From Cyanophora paradoxa (taxonomy: Eukaryota > Glaucocystophyceae > Cyanophorales > Cyanophoraceae), in contig QPMI01000109.1 of assembly GCA_004431415.1 (NCBI GenBank), positions 62,001 through 126,000 on the forward strand: a stretch of 64,000 bases of DNA, written 5' to 3'. Positions 1 to 11,492 of the stretch are shown one piece after another. Position 1 is the stretch's first letter. Every line of letters begins with the position of its first letter. The notes beneath the pieces were generated by a model. The model was given only the letters and a program-made list of their open reading frames with translations. It did no database searches and was not told where the DNA came from. The position numbers and the translations under genes were made by a program.

Positions 1-3000
1 GGAGGCGGAGAGGCCACGAGCTGCGTGCGATGCGCAAATCCTGACGTGCGTCTGCTGTGCGATGGCAGCTGCAGCTGCAGTCGCGAAACGCATTTGTGCG
101 GATCCTGATGTTGGATGCTGGCGCACATGCGATTGCAGATTTCCGCCGCGATTGTCTTTTTCAGTGTAGTTCTTATTATCGTGGCCGCTGGCGTAATGTC
201 GTGGTTTGCAATTCGATCTGCCTTTACGTGAGTGACTGCCATTTACATGTCGACGTCCCCAGTGGGCCGACCTGACATGGATTCCGTTCGCAGTACTTCC
301 TCTCAAGTTTCCGTCATCCTCCGCATCCTTATCAACCACCTTCAGTGCCCTATATTTTATTCGACGTGCTGCAATTGCACGGGCGCGCGGTGTTCTGAAG
401 CTTTTGCGCATGCCTCCCTCAGATTCAATAGCTTCGTGCAATCAATCCCGCTTCGGTGGCCAGAGGTGATCGCCCGCATCCTCCGCATCGGCGGCTCCGC
501 AAACAGTCCGTTCACGTCGACATTCCGCATACTTAGCGTCTCGACTACAAGCCTCTGAGCGGACGTCGCGTGTCCGCAGATCCCATGGACGCATTCATCT
601 CAATCGACTGCATCATGGCCGAGCGGCCGGTGAGGCACTGTTAGACGCGGTCTCGATCGTGAATTCAAACGGGTTGATCATACTTGTGATTTAACACGCA
701 GTACCAACGCGAGCTGGTGTACTTTTACAAAGGTTCGCGTACTTTCACGAGTATGATAATGAGTTCAGTTGATCACATCTTAAAGCCGAACTAAGAAGCC
801 CGCACGTGAATCAGCTGCGGGATATCTCTTTCTGCCTCTCCTTGCCATCAGTCTGGTGCGGCAATCCGCCATATAGCTACGTAGCTAGACCTGCTTGCGT
901 TCGAAGCTGAAGTGCTTATATCTTTTCATTTTTGAAGCCTGTGGTTGCCGTGTCGATCATGGCCTGGTTTTCAGTCTTCCGTGCACGACGGGAAGCTCGG
1001 CGTTCAAGTTGTGACCTGAGCCAGTGCGCGCAATCGCCCGTATTCTTGTGTTCGAATTCGAGCTGTGATGCCTCCCGCCCGCCCAGGGGTACCGGCACCC
1101 CTGGTCCCAAGTCAAACTCAATGAAGCCGCTGAATTCGATGCATTCAAAAGTCAGTCCCGCGGCATCGGTATCAGACCACACAGTTGCAGCATGCGCAGA
1201 TCTAGACGACGCCAGCTTAAGACAAGACGGCCCCACGAACATTGCCCGGAAGCGCCGGCTGGAGGTGCCCTCTACTTCACCTATCGTTTTTGTATGGGTC
1301 CACCTATCTATATATATATATATCTAGATTTATGCTTGTTTCCGGGTATAAATATTTCAATTTGCATCCGGACACAAAAATTTAGTCGCCTTCGCAGCGG
1401 TCTGACAGCACATTGTCTTTGATTGCGAGGCGGGTTTCGCAAACGGTGTGGCCACATCGCGAAGTGTGAGTCCTGTTTACATTCAATGCCAGCAATAGCT
1501 GTGGCGCTATTCGTTTGTTACATTTTCAGCGTCGCCCTGCAGCTGGATGCAGTCATTGAGACACGCACACTCGGCTCGCAGGAATTCGAGTTCGACCTTC
1601 ACGGCCCTCCGACAGCCTAGCCTTGTCGGCATCATCTCTCCTTCTCAACGCTTCGAGCCTTCGTGGCCTGATTATTACGTCGTCATAACGATGGTCTCTA
1701 TTTTCCTGGTGATCACGTGCATGGTTTCCGTCCTCTTGCTGGCATTTTTTGCGGCTCTCATTATCACTACAACCGTTGACGTGCACATCTCATGCTGCGT
1801 GCACGTGCACGTAGGTCTTTCCGATGGTCGCGGCCAAGGCACTGGACATCTTCCGCTGCAAGACCCTGTCCGGCGATGGATTAACCAAGTCCTTCGTTCG
1901 TAGCAGCATGAATATCCTGGTGAGGCCTGGCCGGACGAATTAGAATTCGAGGCTGTGCATGTCACGCATGTGATCATCTATGCGCGCACAGTGCTTCTCG
2001 GACGAGCACAAGAGCTGGCTTGCGTCAGTGGGAGCGCCGGGCGTCATTCTCATTGTTGTCGGCGTCCCCGTTACTGCGTCCGCTGTTGTCGTTGCCGGGC
2101 GCAAGGAGCGCTACAGGAATCCAACTTTCGCGTTCCGCTTTGGGTCAGCGAGTTTGAACTCGATCGCGAGTCGAATTAACGAAGGCAAACTTCGACAACA
2201 GGTTCTTGCTTCAAGGGTATCAGTCACGATTCTATGGATGGGAAGTGGTGCAGATTTGGCGGAAGGTTTGCGATGACGGGCCGGCGCCCTTCTTATATAT
2301 CACAACAGCAATTTAAGCGATGGTCGCCTGCTTCCAACGTTAGAGGTTTACGCGCCTGTTTGGCTCAGATTGTCGTAATTGTGGCGTCGGTTTTCTTGGC
2401 AGACTCTCCTGACGAACTGGTGCGTATATACTTCAGCATTATGAACATGATCAGATCGCACATGCTGCTCCCCAGTCATGCATGCGCATGCGTTCATTCA
2501 AGCACTGATAAACGGCTTGCAGGCCCTCGTCGCTTTGGCATTCTTCATTGTCAACGCTTACGTCGATCTCTACGTTCGGCCGTTCCGCGTGCGCATGCGC
2601 GTCGCATCATAAAATTAGTCGATCAAAACTCCAACAGGATGCCGTTCTGAACACGATCAACCTGACATCGTGGGCCGTAAACCTCCTCACCATCTACTGT
2701 GGCTTAGGTAAGAGTTTACCATCTATTGCTTTCATCGCTGTTTCATACTTACTATTATAATACCGCTTAGTTTACCGCAACATTTCGTCCGCTTCAGACT
2801 CGGCGGTTCGTCTATGATCTGAAGGCCCCACTCCAGTCCCCGTCTTGTACATGTGCCTGCGGCCGCGCGAACTTACTTCCTTTCTTCTAGACGATGACGG
2901 TTACTGTTTTGGTCGCGCTGGCCAACATTGCCTTTCTCGCGCAAGTGGCGGCCACGCTTTTCCGGGCCGTCATCATTCTTGCCCTCCAAAAGGTTGCGTT

Positions 3001-4510
3001 GATTTGTTTAAATATATAAACCTCTAGCTATATATATTCGAGAACTTCAATTTTATTTGCGAATGTTCAACGAAGCGTTTTAATTTTATTCTGTTAACTG
3101 TCAGGCCGTGATTATGATCATGATCATGACTTGTGCGCCCGCAGATTCCTTTCTTCCGAAGGAACTCCGCACACAAGGCCAACATATACAGGATGCTGAG
3201 GCGAGTCGTCGCGTCGCCGAGGTGCTTCGAACGCTACCGACGCCGATCCTCGCAGGCACAAGAGCTCTGCGGGGACGGATCGGGAGTACGCGATGGCTGC
3301 GGCCGCGACGGCCGCCGCGGCAGCTGCAGCGCTCGCGGCGGGTCCGCGGCGGCCCTCGATGGTTCCCATCGCGAGCGCGTCGACTGTCGACGGAGAGGAG
3401 GAGCCTCCAGCGGCCGCGGCCAGCAGCGCACCCTCTGGACAGCTGCAGCTTCCAGTGGTGGCGCAGAGGCCCAAATCGCCAACACTGCTCGACATGTTTC
3501 ACACGGCCGAAGAAGCCAGTGCTGCCCACGTGCACGCAAGCCGGGGGCCGGATCATTTGCCCCCCAAACGCCCCGGGCAGCGCGGCCGCGCTCAGGCGGT
3601 CGGGGGCGGCCGTCGCGCGCGGCAGCCGGACCCTGTCGCTAACACCGAGAGCGAACGCGAACTCGAGAGCGGCGGCTCAAGAGAGGTGATCGCCCGCCCC
3701 CCTTCCCCGGATCCGGATCCTTCGCTGCCTAGATCTGCCTCCACATCCGGCGCTGGCGTCGTCGGTGTCGCCCCGTTAACGTTGTCGGCGCAGATGCCGG
3801 TCATCGATCTCGTCCCGCCGCTGGCGCCGGCCTCGGAGGGGCCCGAGGCGCCGGCCTCGCGATCGCGGTCGGTGGTCGACGACGACGCGTACGAGTCGTC
3901 GAGTGAGCGCGAGGAGCGTGACGGCCCCCGACAGCGGGACGCAGGCGGTCACGCCATCACCGGCAGCGGCAGCCTGCCGCATGCATATGGGCCTACGGCG
4001 GGCGATCGGTCAGAGATCGCCGCCCGCTCGAGATATGAACCTGCACCTCCAGCGAATTCGAATGTGCGTGTCCACATTGCCGACGAAGGACGGGGTCAGC
4101 CGATGGGCCTTCCATATGCATACCCTGCCATGCAGATCGAGGTCCGCCGTCCACCTATCGATTGCAGCGCTAGCCTGCCTCCGCGATATTGAGTTTCGCG
4201 CGCGGTGCCACTGCAGGTGGAAGGCGCAGGCGGCCGGGTCAACGTGTTTGTGCCTCTCGACCTTCGGGCGACGATGGGCCCCTATCCGTACGCGGACGCC
4301 GGTGCCGCCGGCGCCCGAGGGAGGCTGCCCCTGCGACCTTCCGGATCTCGCGCGGGCTCTCGTTCTCTTTCGGGGTTCTACTCTTTCGAGGACGAGGCCG
4401 ACGCGCGAGACGCGCGCGCCAGCGCTGAGCTCGAGCTCCCGGGATCCACGGGCCTCGCGATCGGCCCAGGGGCGCAGTACGCCCTGCAACTTCCGCCCGA
4501 GGAAGCGTGA
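1..4510 (+). CDS. GCC2/GCC3-type multi-pass membrane receptor, 5' part missing
   Basis: The gene enters from the left edge. Exons I can join: 1-45 (Cys-rich), 139-227 (hydrophobic helix), 1815-1919, 1992-2143, 2202-2265, 2369-2419, 2523-2588, 2638-2707, 2891-2992, 3145-3221, 3256-4141, 4217-4510. The order of motifs (ALDIFRCKT; CFSDEHKSWL followed by a membrane helix; FLLQGYQSRFYGWEVVQIWRK; VNAYVDLYVRPFR; NTINLTSWAVNLLTIYCGL; TVTVLVALANIAFLAQVA) is the membrane module I know from large Cys-rich GCC2/GCC3 receptors of protists. A long Ser/Pro/Ala-rich, probably cytosolic tail follows and ends at TGA 4508-4510. Introns are ordinary GT-AG and lack the C-runs of the rest of the window. The phase break between 227 and 1815 means at least one exon there is unplaced; an 8-nt exon at 2798-2805 would repair the phase before 2891. 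Ligand and role are unknown. Confidence 0.72.
228..1814 (+). other. Unresolved long intronic stretch in the receptor gene
   Basis: This 1.6 kb lies between two exons of the receptor gene. An open stretch around 1690-1773 reads as a strongly hydrophobic helix (MVSIFLVITCMVSVLLL) and is a candidate for a missing exon. I could not fix its borders. The rest is AT-richer than the exons and rich in short palindromes such as GAATTC and TATATATATATA. No other gene is supported. Confidence 0.4.
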
Positions 4511-5538
4511 TGAGAATCGTTTCATGACCAATTGCAATAGATTCTGCCCTCGCGGGGCGCCGCCGGAGTCGAGAAGAAATTGAGAAACAGCAGGCCTAGC
4601 TATAGATAGATGAGACCAAGATCTAGATCTAGCGCTAGCTAGAGCTCCAGCTCGTATCTATGATCATGACTAGTACTGCTTAGAATTCGCTTCGAATTCA
4701 CTGCTAGTACTGCTAGTCACTGAGTACTGATCATGACCGTCGGACCGGACGCACTCATGATCAACTATCGACGTTTCTAGACTTCGACATCTGCGTATAC
4801 GTATACAGCTGAATGCGCAGTCTATAGCATGATCGTGATGGCATGCTGTCGACGTTGTTTTAACTAGTGGCCCGGCCGCGTTTTGGCGCGCGTGCCACTA
4901 GGACTCTTTCATTAGATCCCGGCTCCCCCCTTGCACCCCCGGCGCGACAATCGCGGCCGGGCCACCAGTTTATGATCATTTCGGACTCGTGATCATGATT
5001 AGTGTAGATGCGTTTGCGCGTGCTTTGTTGTCTTCGAACAACACAATATTATAATTCATGGGGCAATTGCAAGCGGTGGATCAAGCCGCTTGTCACTGAG
5101 TCATGAGCCTTAAGCCTGGAGCAATATCGATACCGGCCGAGATGACGGAGTCCGCGCCCAGGGGGCCGGGCCCGCTGCAATCGCAAACTGCTTCGGCTTT
5201 CTCGTCGCTTTTCGCAGGACGCCATCGTGATCGCGATCACTCCGGGGTCCCGCTGGCCGACGACGACGTCCGCTCCGCCTCCCCACTTGCAACCTCCTGT
5301 GCCCATGGCAATCTGCATGTGCCCGCCAAGTTCTCAACTCGTGATCATCGTTCCTCCGACTCTCTGCCACATTCCACTTCGCACATGTCGACCCCACACG
5401 GCATCCTCAAGTGCAAGGGCTACAGGGGGGGGGGGAGGGAGGGGGAGGGAGTGAGTACGAATACAGCAGAGCCTTTCAAAAAAAGAATCTGTGGTGGATC
5501 CGGATGCGCTCATAGCTTACAAACAAGGAAACGAGTCG
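4511..5538. other. Convergent intergenic region, palindrome-dense
   Basis: This lies between the 3' ends of the receptor gene (+) and TPR protein A (-). From about 4590 to 4870 it is packed with short perfect palindromes (AGATCT, GCTAGC, TGATCA, ACTAGT, GAATTC, GTATAC, GCATGC). No convincing coding exon was seen; the open frame from 5103 shows no family resemblance and runs antisense into the TPR gene. Confidence 0.5.
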
Positions 5539-8500
5539 TTACGTGTGCACGGGCGTTGGATGCACGTGGCCGCAGCCGACGTCGCCAGGGGACGGGGGCG
5601 ACTCGGGCGAGTCGACGTCGAGCGAGGGGGCGGGGCGGGGGCCGGCGAGGGCGGCGCAGCAGGCGGCGGCCGCCTCTGAGACGGCCAGCACGCGGGGGTG
5701 GTCGGGGGGGAAGAGGGCCCTGAAGCGCCCGTACTCCTGCCGCCGGCTCGGGGGCGGGCCGAGGCGGGCCGAGGCGGGGTGAGGCGGGGCGGCGCGGCGC
5801 GCACCGAGGCGGCCTGGGCGAGGGCGGCGAGGGCCTTGCCGGCCTCGCCGGCGGCGGCGTAGGCGCGCCGAGGGCGAAGAGGAGGTGCCCGAGCAGCGGC
5901 GTCCGGTTGTCCCAGTCCACCAGCAGGTGGATCGAGACGGCGACGCGGATGCCGTGCGCCAGCGTCGCCGGGTCCGCCCTGCGCCGCAGTCGCGGGGCGG
6001 CCCGGGGGCGGAGGCCGCGGCGGGGGCGGGGCGGGCGCACTGCTTGTAGTTGGAGCGGATGGCGGCCACGACGTCGGAGATGGGGCAGGCGCCGACGGCG
6101 GGGTGCGCGACGACGACCTCGACCGCGCGGCGGTAGGCCCGCACCGCCTCGCCCATGCGTCCGGCGTGGAGGAAGCCCATCGCCGCCACGAACCAGCTCG
6201 CGCACACTGGCACGCTCGCCTCGGGCGTGCACATGTTCTGCCCGGCCCCGTCGCCGGGGCGGGGCGGGGGCGGGGCGGGGGCGGCGGGGGCGGCGGGCGC
6301 ACGGAGCCGATGTCGCGCACGGCTTCGCCGTGCTTCTGGAGCAGCTCGTCCATCTGCGCGGCGCGGGGAGCCCCCCCGTCAGACGTCCCCCAGCCCCGCC
6401 CCGAACCGCGCCCCGCCCCCGCGGCCCCTGAAACGCGCGCCGCCCGGGCTCCCCTGCTCACCATCTTGAGGTCTCCCTGTTTCGCGGTGACGTGTACTGC
6501 GCGCGAGGCGGCGAAGCGCATGAGCGGGGGAAGGAACGGCGGGCGAGGGCCGCTGCGGGGCGCACTCAGGGCCTCGAGGCTCCCGAGGTGTACTGCCGTG
6601 TCCTCCGGATCGGACGATCCCTCGTACCTGCGCCGGCCCCGGCCCCCGGCCTCCGTCACCCCCGGCGCGGGGCTCGGCCCTCGCAGTGGGGCGCCGGGGC
6701 GGGGCACCAGTACAACATGCTGGCGAGCTGCGGGGCGGGTGAGAGGGGGCGGGGGCCGGGGCGGGGCGGGGGACCTTGAAGGCGTCGGGGAGGGCGTCGA
6801 GGCGGGCGAGGGCGGAGGTGAGGAAGAGGAGGGCCCGCGCCTCCGCCCGCGACGGGCTCAGTCCGTGCCGCCGCAGCACCGCCCACCTGCCGCCGCCCCC
6901 CGCCGCCCGCCCGCCCCGTGAGGCGGCCGCGCGAGGGGCGGGGCGGGGCGCGGGGCGGGGCGCACGCGTCGAACAGGGTGTCGACGGCCGCCTCGTTCTC
7001 GTGGAGCTGGAGGCGCGTGTAGGCGAAGCGCAGGAGCGCCTCGGCGTAGGCCGCCGGCTCCTCCTGCTGCCGCCCGTGCAGCGCCCGCGCCGCCAGCCGC
7101 GCCAGCTGCCGCCCGTCTCCCGTCGGCGGCCGGCGCCCGGCGGCGCGCGCTGCGGGGCGCACCGAGAGGAAGTGGCGGAGGGGCGGGACGACGAGGTCCT
7201 CCACCGACGAGCGGTGCTGGGGCCCGAGGCCTCCGCCAGCCGCCAGCACCGCTCGCACGCCTCCAGCAGCAGCGCCCCGCTCCCGCGCTCCCCCGCCGCT
7301 GCCGCAATCCTGCGCCGACCGCCTCGGGGGGGCGGCGGGGGCCGGGGCGGCGCCGGGGCGGCGCGCCCGCGGGCGGCGGCGCGGACGAGGGCGGCGAAGA
7401 TGGCGCGCTCGGGGCCGACGGAGCCGGAGGCGGCGCGCAGGCGCACGAGGGCAGCGCCCAGCTCCGCCCGCCCGCCGCCGTCCCGATGTACCGCGAGGCG
7501 AGCAGCTCGGCGCTCCCTGCCCGCCGCCCCCGCGTCGAGCCCGGCCGGCGGGCGGCGGGGAGCGGGGCGGACCGAGCAGCTCTGTCAGGCGGGAGGAGGC
7601 GAGGGGGCTCGGGCCGGGGAGCGCTTCGAGGGCGGCGACCGCCTGCGGGGCCCCGCGCGCGCGCGTGAGTCGACGCGGCGCCGGCGCGCCCGGCCGGCGG
7701 GAGCGGGCGCGCGGGCCTCGGCGACGGAGGCCTCGAAGGCGGGGCCGGCGGGGGGCATCTCCTCGTCAGGGGACCCCAGAGGCTCGGGCCCCAGCAGCGC
7801 CTCGTCCGCCGGGTCGCTGGCCGGCGGGGCGAGCGAGACGGGCGCCGAGCGCGCCCCGTCGCCCTGCGCGCAGTCGATGCGCCGTAGGAGCACCTCGGCC
7901 CCTCCAGGGCCTCGCTGCTGCCGCGCGCCCGCCGCGGGGCCGGCTCGGCGGGGCCCCCGGGGGCGCGGCCGCCTCCGGGCCCCCCTCGTCGCTCTCGAAA
8001 GCGGCGGCGGGGCGGGGCCGGCGCAGAGGCGGCGGGTCTCGAGGAAGAGGGCCTCGAGGGCGGAGATGATCGCCCGGTCCATGAACTGCATCGGCCTGCG
8101 CGGCGCCGGCGACGAGCCCGGCGCCTGCGGGCTCCCTCCGAGCCCAGCGACGCCGGCGACCCGGCCTCGCCGGCCCCGCCCCCGCCCTCTCCGCCGACTC
8201 CGAGGCGATGACGAGGAGCGAGAAGACGTCGCTGATGTCCCCGCCCGCCGCGGCCGCCGCGGCCGCCGCCGGCGGCGCGGCCGCCGCGGGAGGGAGGAAG
8301 GCCTCGGGGGCGACGCGGGGGGCGTGGGCCCGCCGCTGAGAGGGGGCGAGCGGGAGGAGAGGACGCGGCGGGCGCGGGGCGGGGCCGGGCAGCGGAGGGC
8401 GGGGGCCGGGGGTACAGGGAGCAGTCGGCGGGGAGGAGGGCGGGGTGGGGCGCGGAGGCGGGGGCGGGGAGGGGCCGGGCGGGGGCGGGGGCCCTGTTGA

Positions 8501-9761
8501 AGGTGGCGACGTGGAGGGGGCGGGCGAGGGCGGGCCCCGAGCCGTCCGCGTACTCCGCCCGCAGCTCGTAGCGCGCCGCCCGCACCCCCTGCGTGCTGCT
8601 CCCCAGCCTGCGCGCGCCCCGCCCTCAGCCCCCGCCAGCGCCCCGGCCGCCAGCGGGCGGGCCGGCGCGCCCGAACGAGTCCTCAGTGATGCCGCCGGGC
8701 CCGAACCGCAGCTCCACGCTCTCCGCCGGCGCGCCCCGCGGCTCCTGCCGGGGCGCCCGCGCCCGCTCTCCCCCCGCGACCGGCCCCAGGCGGGGGGGGG
8801 GGAGGGCAAGGGCAGGGCGCACCCCTCGCCTCGCGCTCGAGCAGAACGAAAGCAGCTGCGGCGCGATGCTCCGCTCGGGCGGGGCGGGGCGCGCAGCGGG
8901 GGGCGGGAGCGGACCCGGGGTTTCGCGGCGGCGAGCTGCGCCTGCGTCGGGCGCGCCGCCTTCTCTCCGCCAGCCGCCTCCTCTGCGATCGAAGCACGCG
9001 CCCCGTGAGGGCCCGGGAGGCGAGGGGGGGGGGGGGGGGGGCTGCCTTGCTCTTCGACGAGCACGAGGGATGCGGTGAGGAGGAAGGGGGCGCCGACGCG
9101 CGCCGCCGCCGGGGGCACGCCGAGGCTGCGGCGCCTCAGGGGGGAGGCGGGGCGGGGAGGCGGGGGCGGGGAGGAGGACCGGTAGCGGCGGGCGACGAGG
9201 AGGCGGAAGGTGGGAGGGAGGGGCCCCTCCGGGGGCCCGACAGGCTCCACCACCTCCCACACTTCCTGCCCCCCCCGTCGCCTCATCGTCGCGGGCGCGG
9301 GCGGCGCGCGGCGACGGGCCGGCGCACCCCGTTCGAGCTCGTCACCCAGCGGGGCAGGCCGATCCCGCCAGGCGCCCCGTCCACGTCGCGGCTGCGGGGG
9401 CCCCGGCGGGCGCGAGGCCGTGAGCGGACCTGGCTGGGGCGCGGGGGGGCGGGTGGGCGGGCACGGGGCGGGCAGCGCGGGGGCGGCCTTGGATCGCTTG
9501 AGACAGCGGTAGATGGCGAAGGACGCATGCGGCGGCAGCAGCTGAGCCTCCTACGGTCCCCCGTCGAGCCCGAATAAGCGGAGGGCGGGAGGGGGAGGCG
9601 GGAGGGACGCGGATCCCCTGCTCCAGCATCGTTCGCGCGCGCACCAGCGCCGACGAAGTCGCCCACGAAGGCGGCAGCTGCAGCGCTAGCGCGCCCTCGA
9701 ATTCTTCGCTCGCGCAAACGGAAACGGGACTCCAACTCGGCGACTGCATCGGCGACTGCAT
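5539..9761 (-). CDS. TPR-like helical repeat protein A
   Basis: A long spliced gene with many C-rich introns. The chosen ATG at 9761 opens a 153-nt exon (MQSPMQSPSWSPVS...) joined by a 58-nt GT-AG intron (9551-9608) to an exon reading ASFAIYRCLKRSK. Later exons read EVWEVVEPVGPPEG, VELRFGPGGITEDSF, FMDRAIISALEALFLETRR, EVLLRRIDCAQGDG, ACERCWRLAEASG, RFAYTRLQLHENEAAVDTLF, MGFLHAGRMGEAVRAYRRAV and finally EYGRFRALFPPDHPRVLAVS. Helical, Ala/Leu-rich, TPR-like repeats dominate the C-terminal half; the N-terminal half has no domain I can name. Protein B at 37840-41697 shares several of these blocks in the same order, so the two are paralogues. No catalytic motif was seen. Function unknown; a scaffold role is only a guess from TPR-like repeats. 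Some middle exon borders, especially 7900-8450, are uncertain. Confidence 0.6.
9024..9041. repeat. 18-nt G run in an intron
   Basis: Uninterrupted run of 18 G on the + strand inside an intron of TPR gene A, hence a C run in its pre-mRNA. Confidence 0.85.
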
Positions 9762-10451
9762 GTCTGCGGCCGTCCAGGCGCGCGCCCCTGCAGCGGAGCG
9801 CGGATCCGGAGATCAGTTGTCGATGCCGCAGCAGCCGCGAGCCGGGGGTTTCCTGCTACACTGCCCTACCGAACGACAAGCTTAACTGACCAGGTGAAGG
9901 TTTGACGTTCGGTTCCAGGAGCTCGTGAGCTGGGGGACCGCGGCGGTTAGAAGACGCCAGTCCGGACTCCGGAGCTCAGGGACCGTCGGACGCCGCCGTC
10001 ACGCCGGTGAAGGCGGCGTGCGCGCGTGACCCGCAATTGCAGAGATGGGAGACTCGGCGGCCGGCCGCCGGCGGCCGCCGGCGCCGCTCGGCCCGACTCA
10101 GGGCCTGCAGGCTACAGGATGCAGCGGCGGCGTGGGCGATCGATGGTCCGAGTCGGCGACTCGGCGTACTACCGTACTACGGTTGCAACGCACTCTCATA
10201 CACGTACTACCGGTGTAATACAGCAAAGCGTAAGAGTAATCTGTTTTCTTCGAGCGAGACCGCCCGGACTCGCCGTACGCGTGGAGTGCGGAAGGCGCCG
10301 GAAGCTCGAAGGCAGCGGGAGGCGCCGTGAGCTGCGTCAGCCTGCGTGACGCTTTCCCGGCCCCGCGTACCCCCCCTTCGGTTGGCATTTGCATATATAT
10401 TACAATATATACTGAGTCACGTTCGTACGCGTATACCCCCTTCGGTAGGCG
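9762..10451. promoter_or_regulatory. Divergent intergenic region between TPR-A and the lumen protein
   Basis: 690 bp between two divergently transcribed genes must hold both promoters. The right part (about 10390-10415) is locally AT-rich with overlapping TATATAT blocks. It also contains two copies of a CCCCCTTCGGT-like element, near 10374 and 10436. I see no diagnostic core-promoter motif, so this is positional inference. Confidence 0.35.
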
Positions 10452-11248
10452 ATGATCCGGTCGTCGGCGCCCGGCGGGTGCCTTGGGGCGTGCTTCTGCG
10501 CGCCGGTTCAGCCATCTCCGTCGTCTCAACGCTGGCCCGACGCCACGCGCAGCGCCCCGCACGTGACGGCGTCTGTGCGAGCACCAGTCGACCGCACGCC
10601 CGAGCGCGCGGCGCCGCAGCCCCCATCGCGGGCGGAGAGCAGCGCGGATGCGGCGCGGCGGTCCTTCGCCGGCTCCGCGGCAGCCCTGGCGGCTGCACTG
10701 GTTGTAGCTAGCTCATTCGCGGGAGGTCTGGCCGCCTCCGCGGCCGAGGAGCTGTCCTCCGGGGCATTCAACGAGACGCGCGAGAACTACATGAACCGGT
10801 GCCCCCGCCCGCCGTGCCGAGTGGCTCCGCGCGGCTGACCACGTGCCGACAGGGCCGAGAAGCAGCGGCAGCTGAGGCAGAAGCCGCCGGCCGACCAGAA
10901 GAAGAACTTGAAGTGCGTCGACCAGTGCCTGTGGTGCGCCGCCGCGCCGCGCTGCGCCGCGCTACGCCCCCCCTACTGAGCGCGCGGGGCGCAGGGCGTG
11001 CACGCGGCTGGACGAGCTGCAGGGCGGGTCCCCGCGCACGCCGGTCGCCCTGAAGAGCGGCTACCGCAGCCGGCAGTATTGCCTCCTCCGGTCCGCCCCG
11101 CGCCCTCGGCCGGCGCCCTCGGGGGCGGCGGGGCGCGAGCGGGGGCGGCAGGTGCCAGGAGGGCTGCTCCGAGCTCGACTCGGACGCGCGGGGCGCGCTC
11201 GACGGCGACGCCGCCCGCTTCCTCCAGGCCAGGCCCAAGGCCAGGTAG
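10452..11248 (+). CDS. Probable thylakoid-lumen Cys-rich protein with Tat-type signal
   Basis: Four exons (10452-10798, 10853-10933, 10995-11090, 11152-11248) join in frame to 206 residues ending at TAG 11246-11248; all introns are short GT-AG. The N-terminus is Ser/Pro/Arg-rich, like a plastid transit region. Near residue 75 a twin-arginine segment follows (RRSFAGSAAALAAALVVASS, then GGLAASAAEE), which looks like a Tat-dependent thylakoid transfer signal with an ASA cleavage site. The mature part is hydrophilic with paired cysteines (KCVDQCLWACTRL and YCLLRCQEGCSELD), suggesting disulfides or metal binding. No family was recognised. A short upstream exon carrying an ER signal cannot be excluded, since red-lineage plastids need a bipartite presequence. 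The targeting is inferred; the exon chain is strong because all phases agree. Confidence 0.7.
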
Positions 11249-11492
11249 CCCCCGCGCCCGCCCCGGCGCCCCCGCACCGCCCCCGCCCCCCGCGCGCCCG
11301 CCCTCCCGGCCCCCTTCTTTGCCCTCTTTGTTCGTACGGCCCCTGTATCCCACGTCACCATGGCACCGGATTCTCGCTCCCGAGGGCCCTGCTCTCTTCC
11401 GAAGCCCCTCGCCTCGAACCGGCCGGCTCGGACTAGATCGCGTGCGCACTGAAACAAGCGGGGGGAGGCTGCAGGTGCGGGGGCTCGGGGCC

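Noticed and set aside
5103-5723. 206-codon plus-strand frame near the end of TPR gene A
   Set aside because: No family resemblance. Its second half is antisense to TPR exons and only the first third lies in intergenic DNA.
6776-8500. 574-codon open frame on the plus strand
   Set aside because: It is the antisense of TPR gene A. In 75% GC sequence stop codons are rare, so long Arg/Ala/Pro-only frames arise by chance; it has no conserved block.
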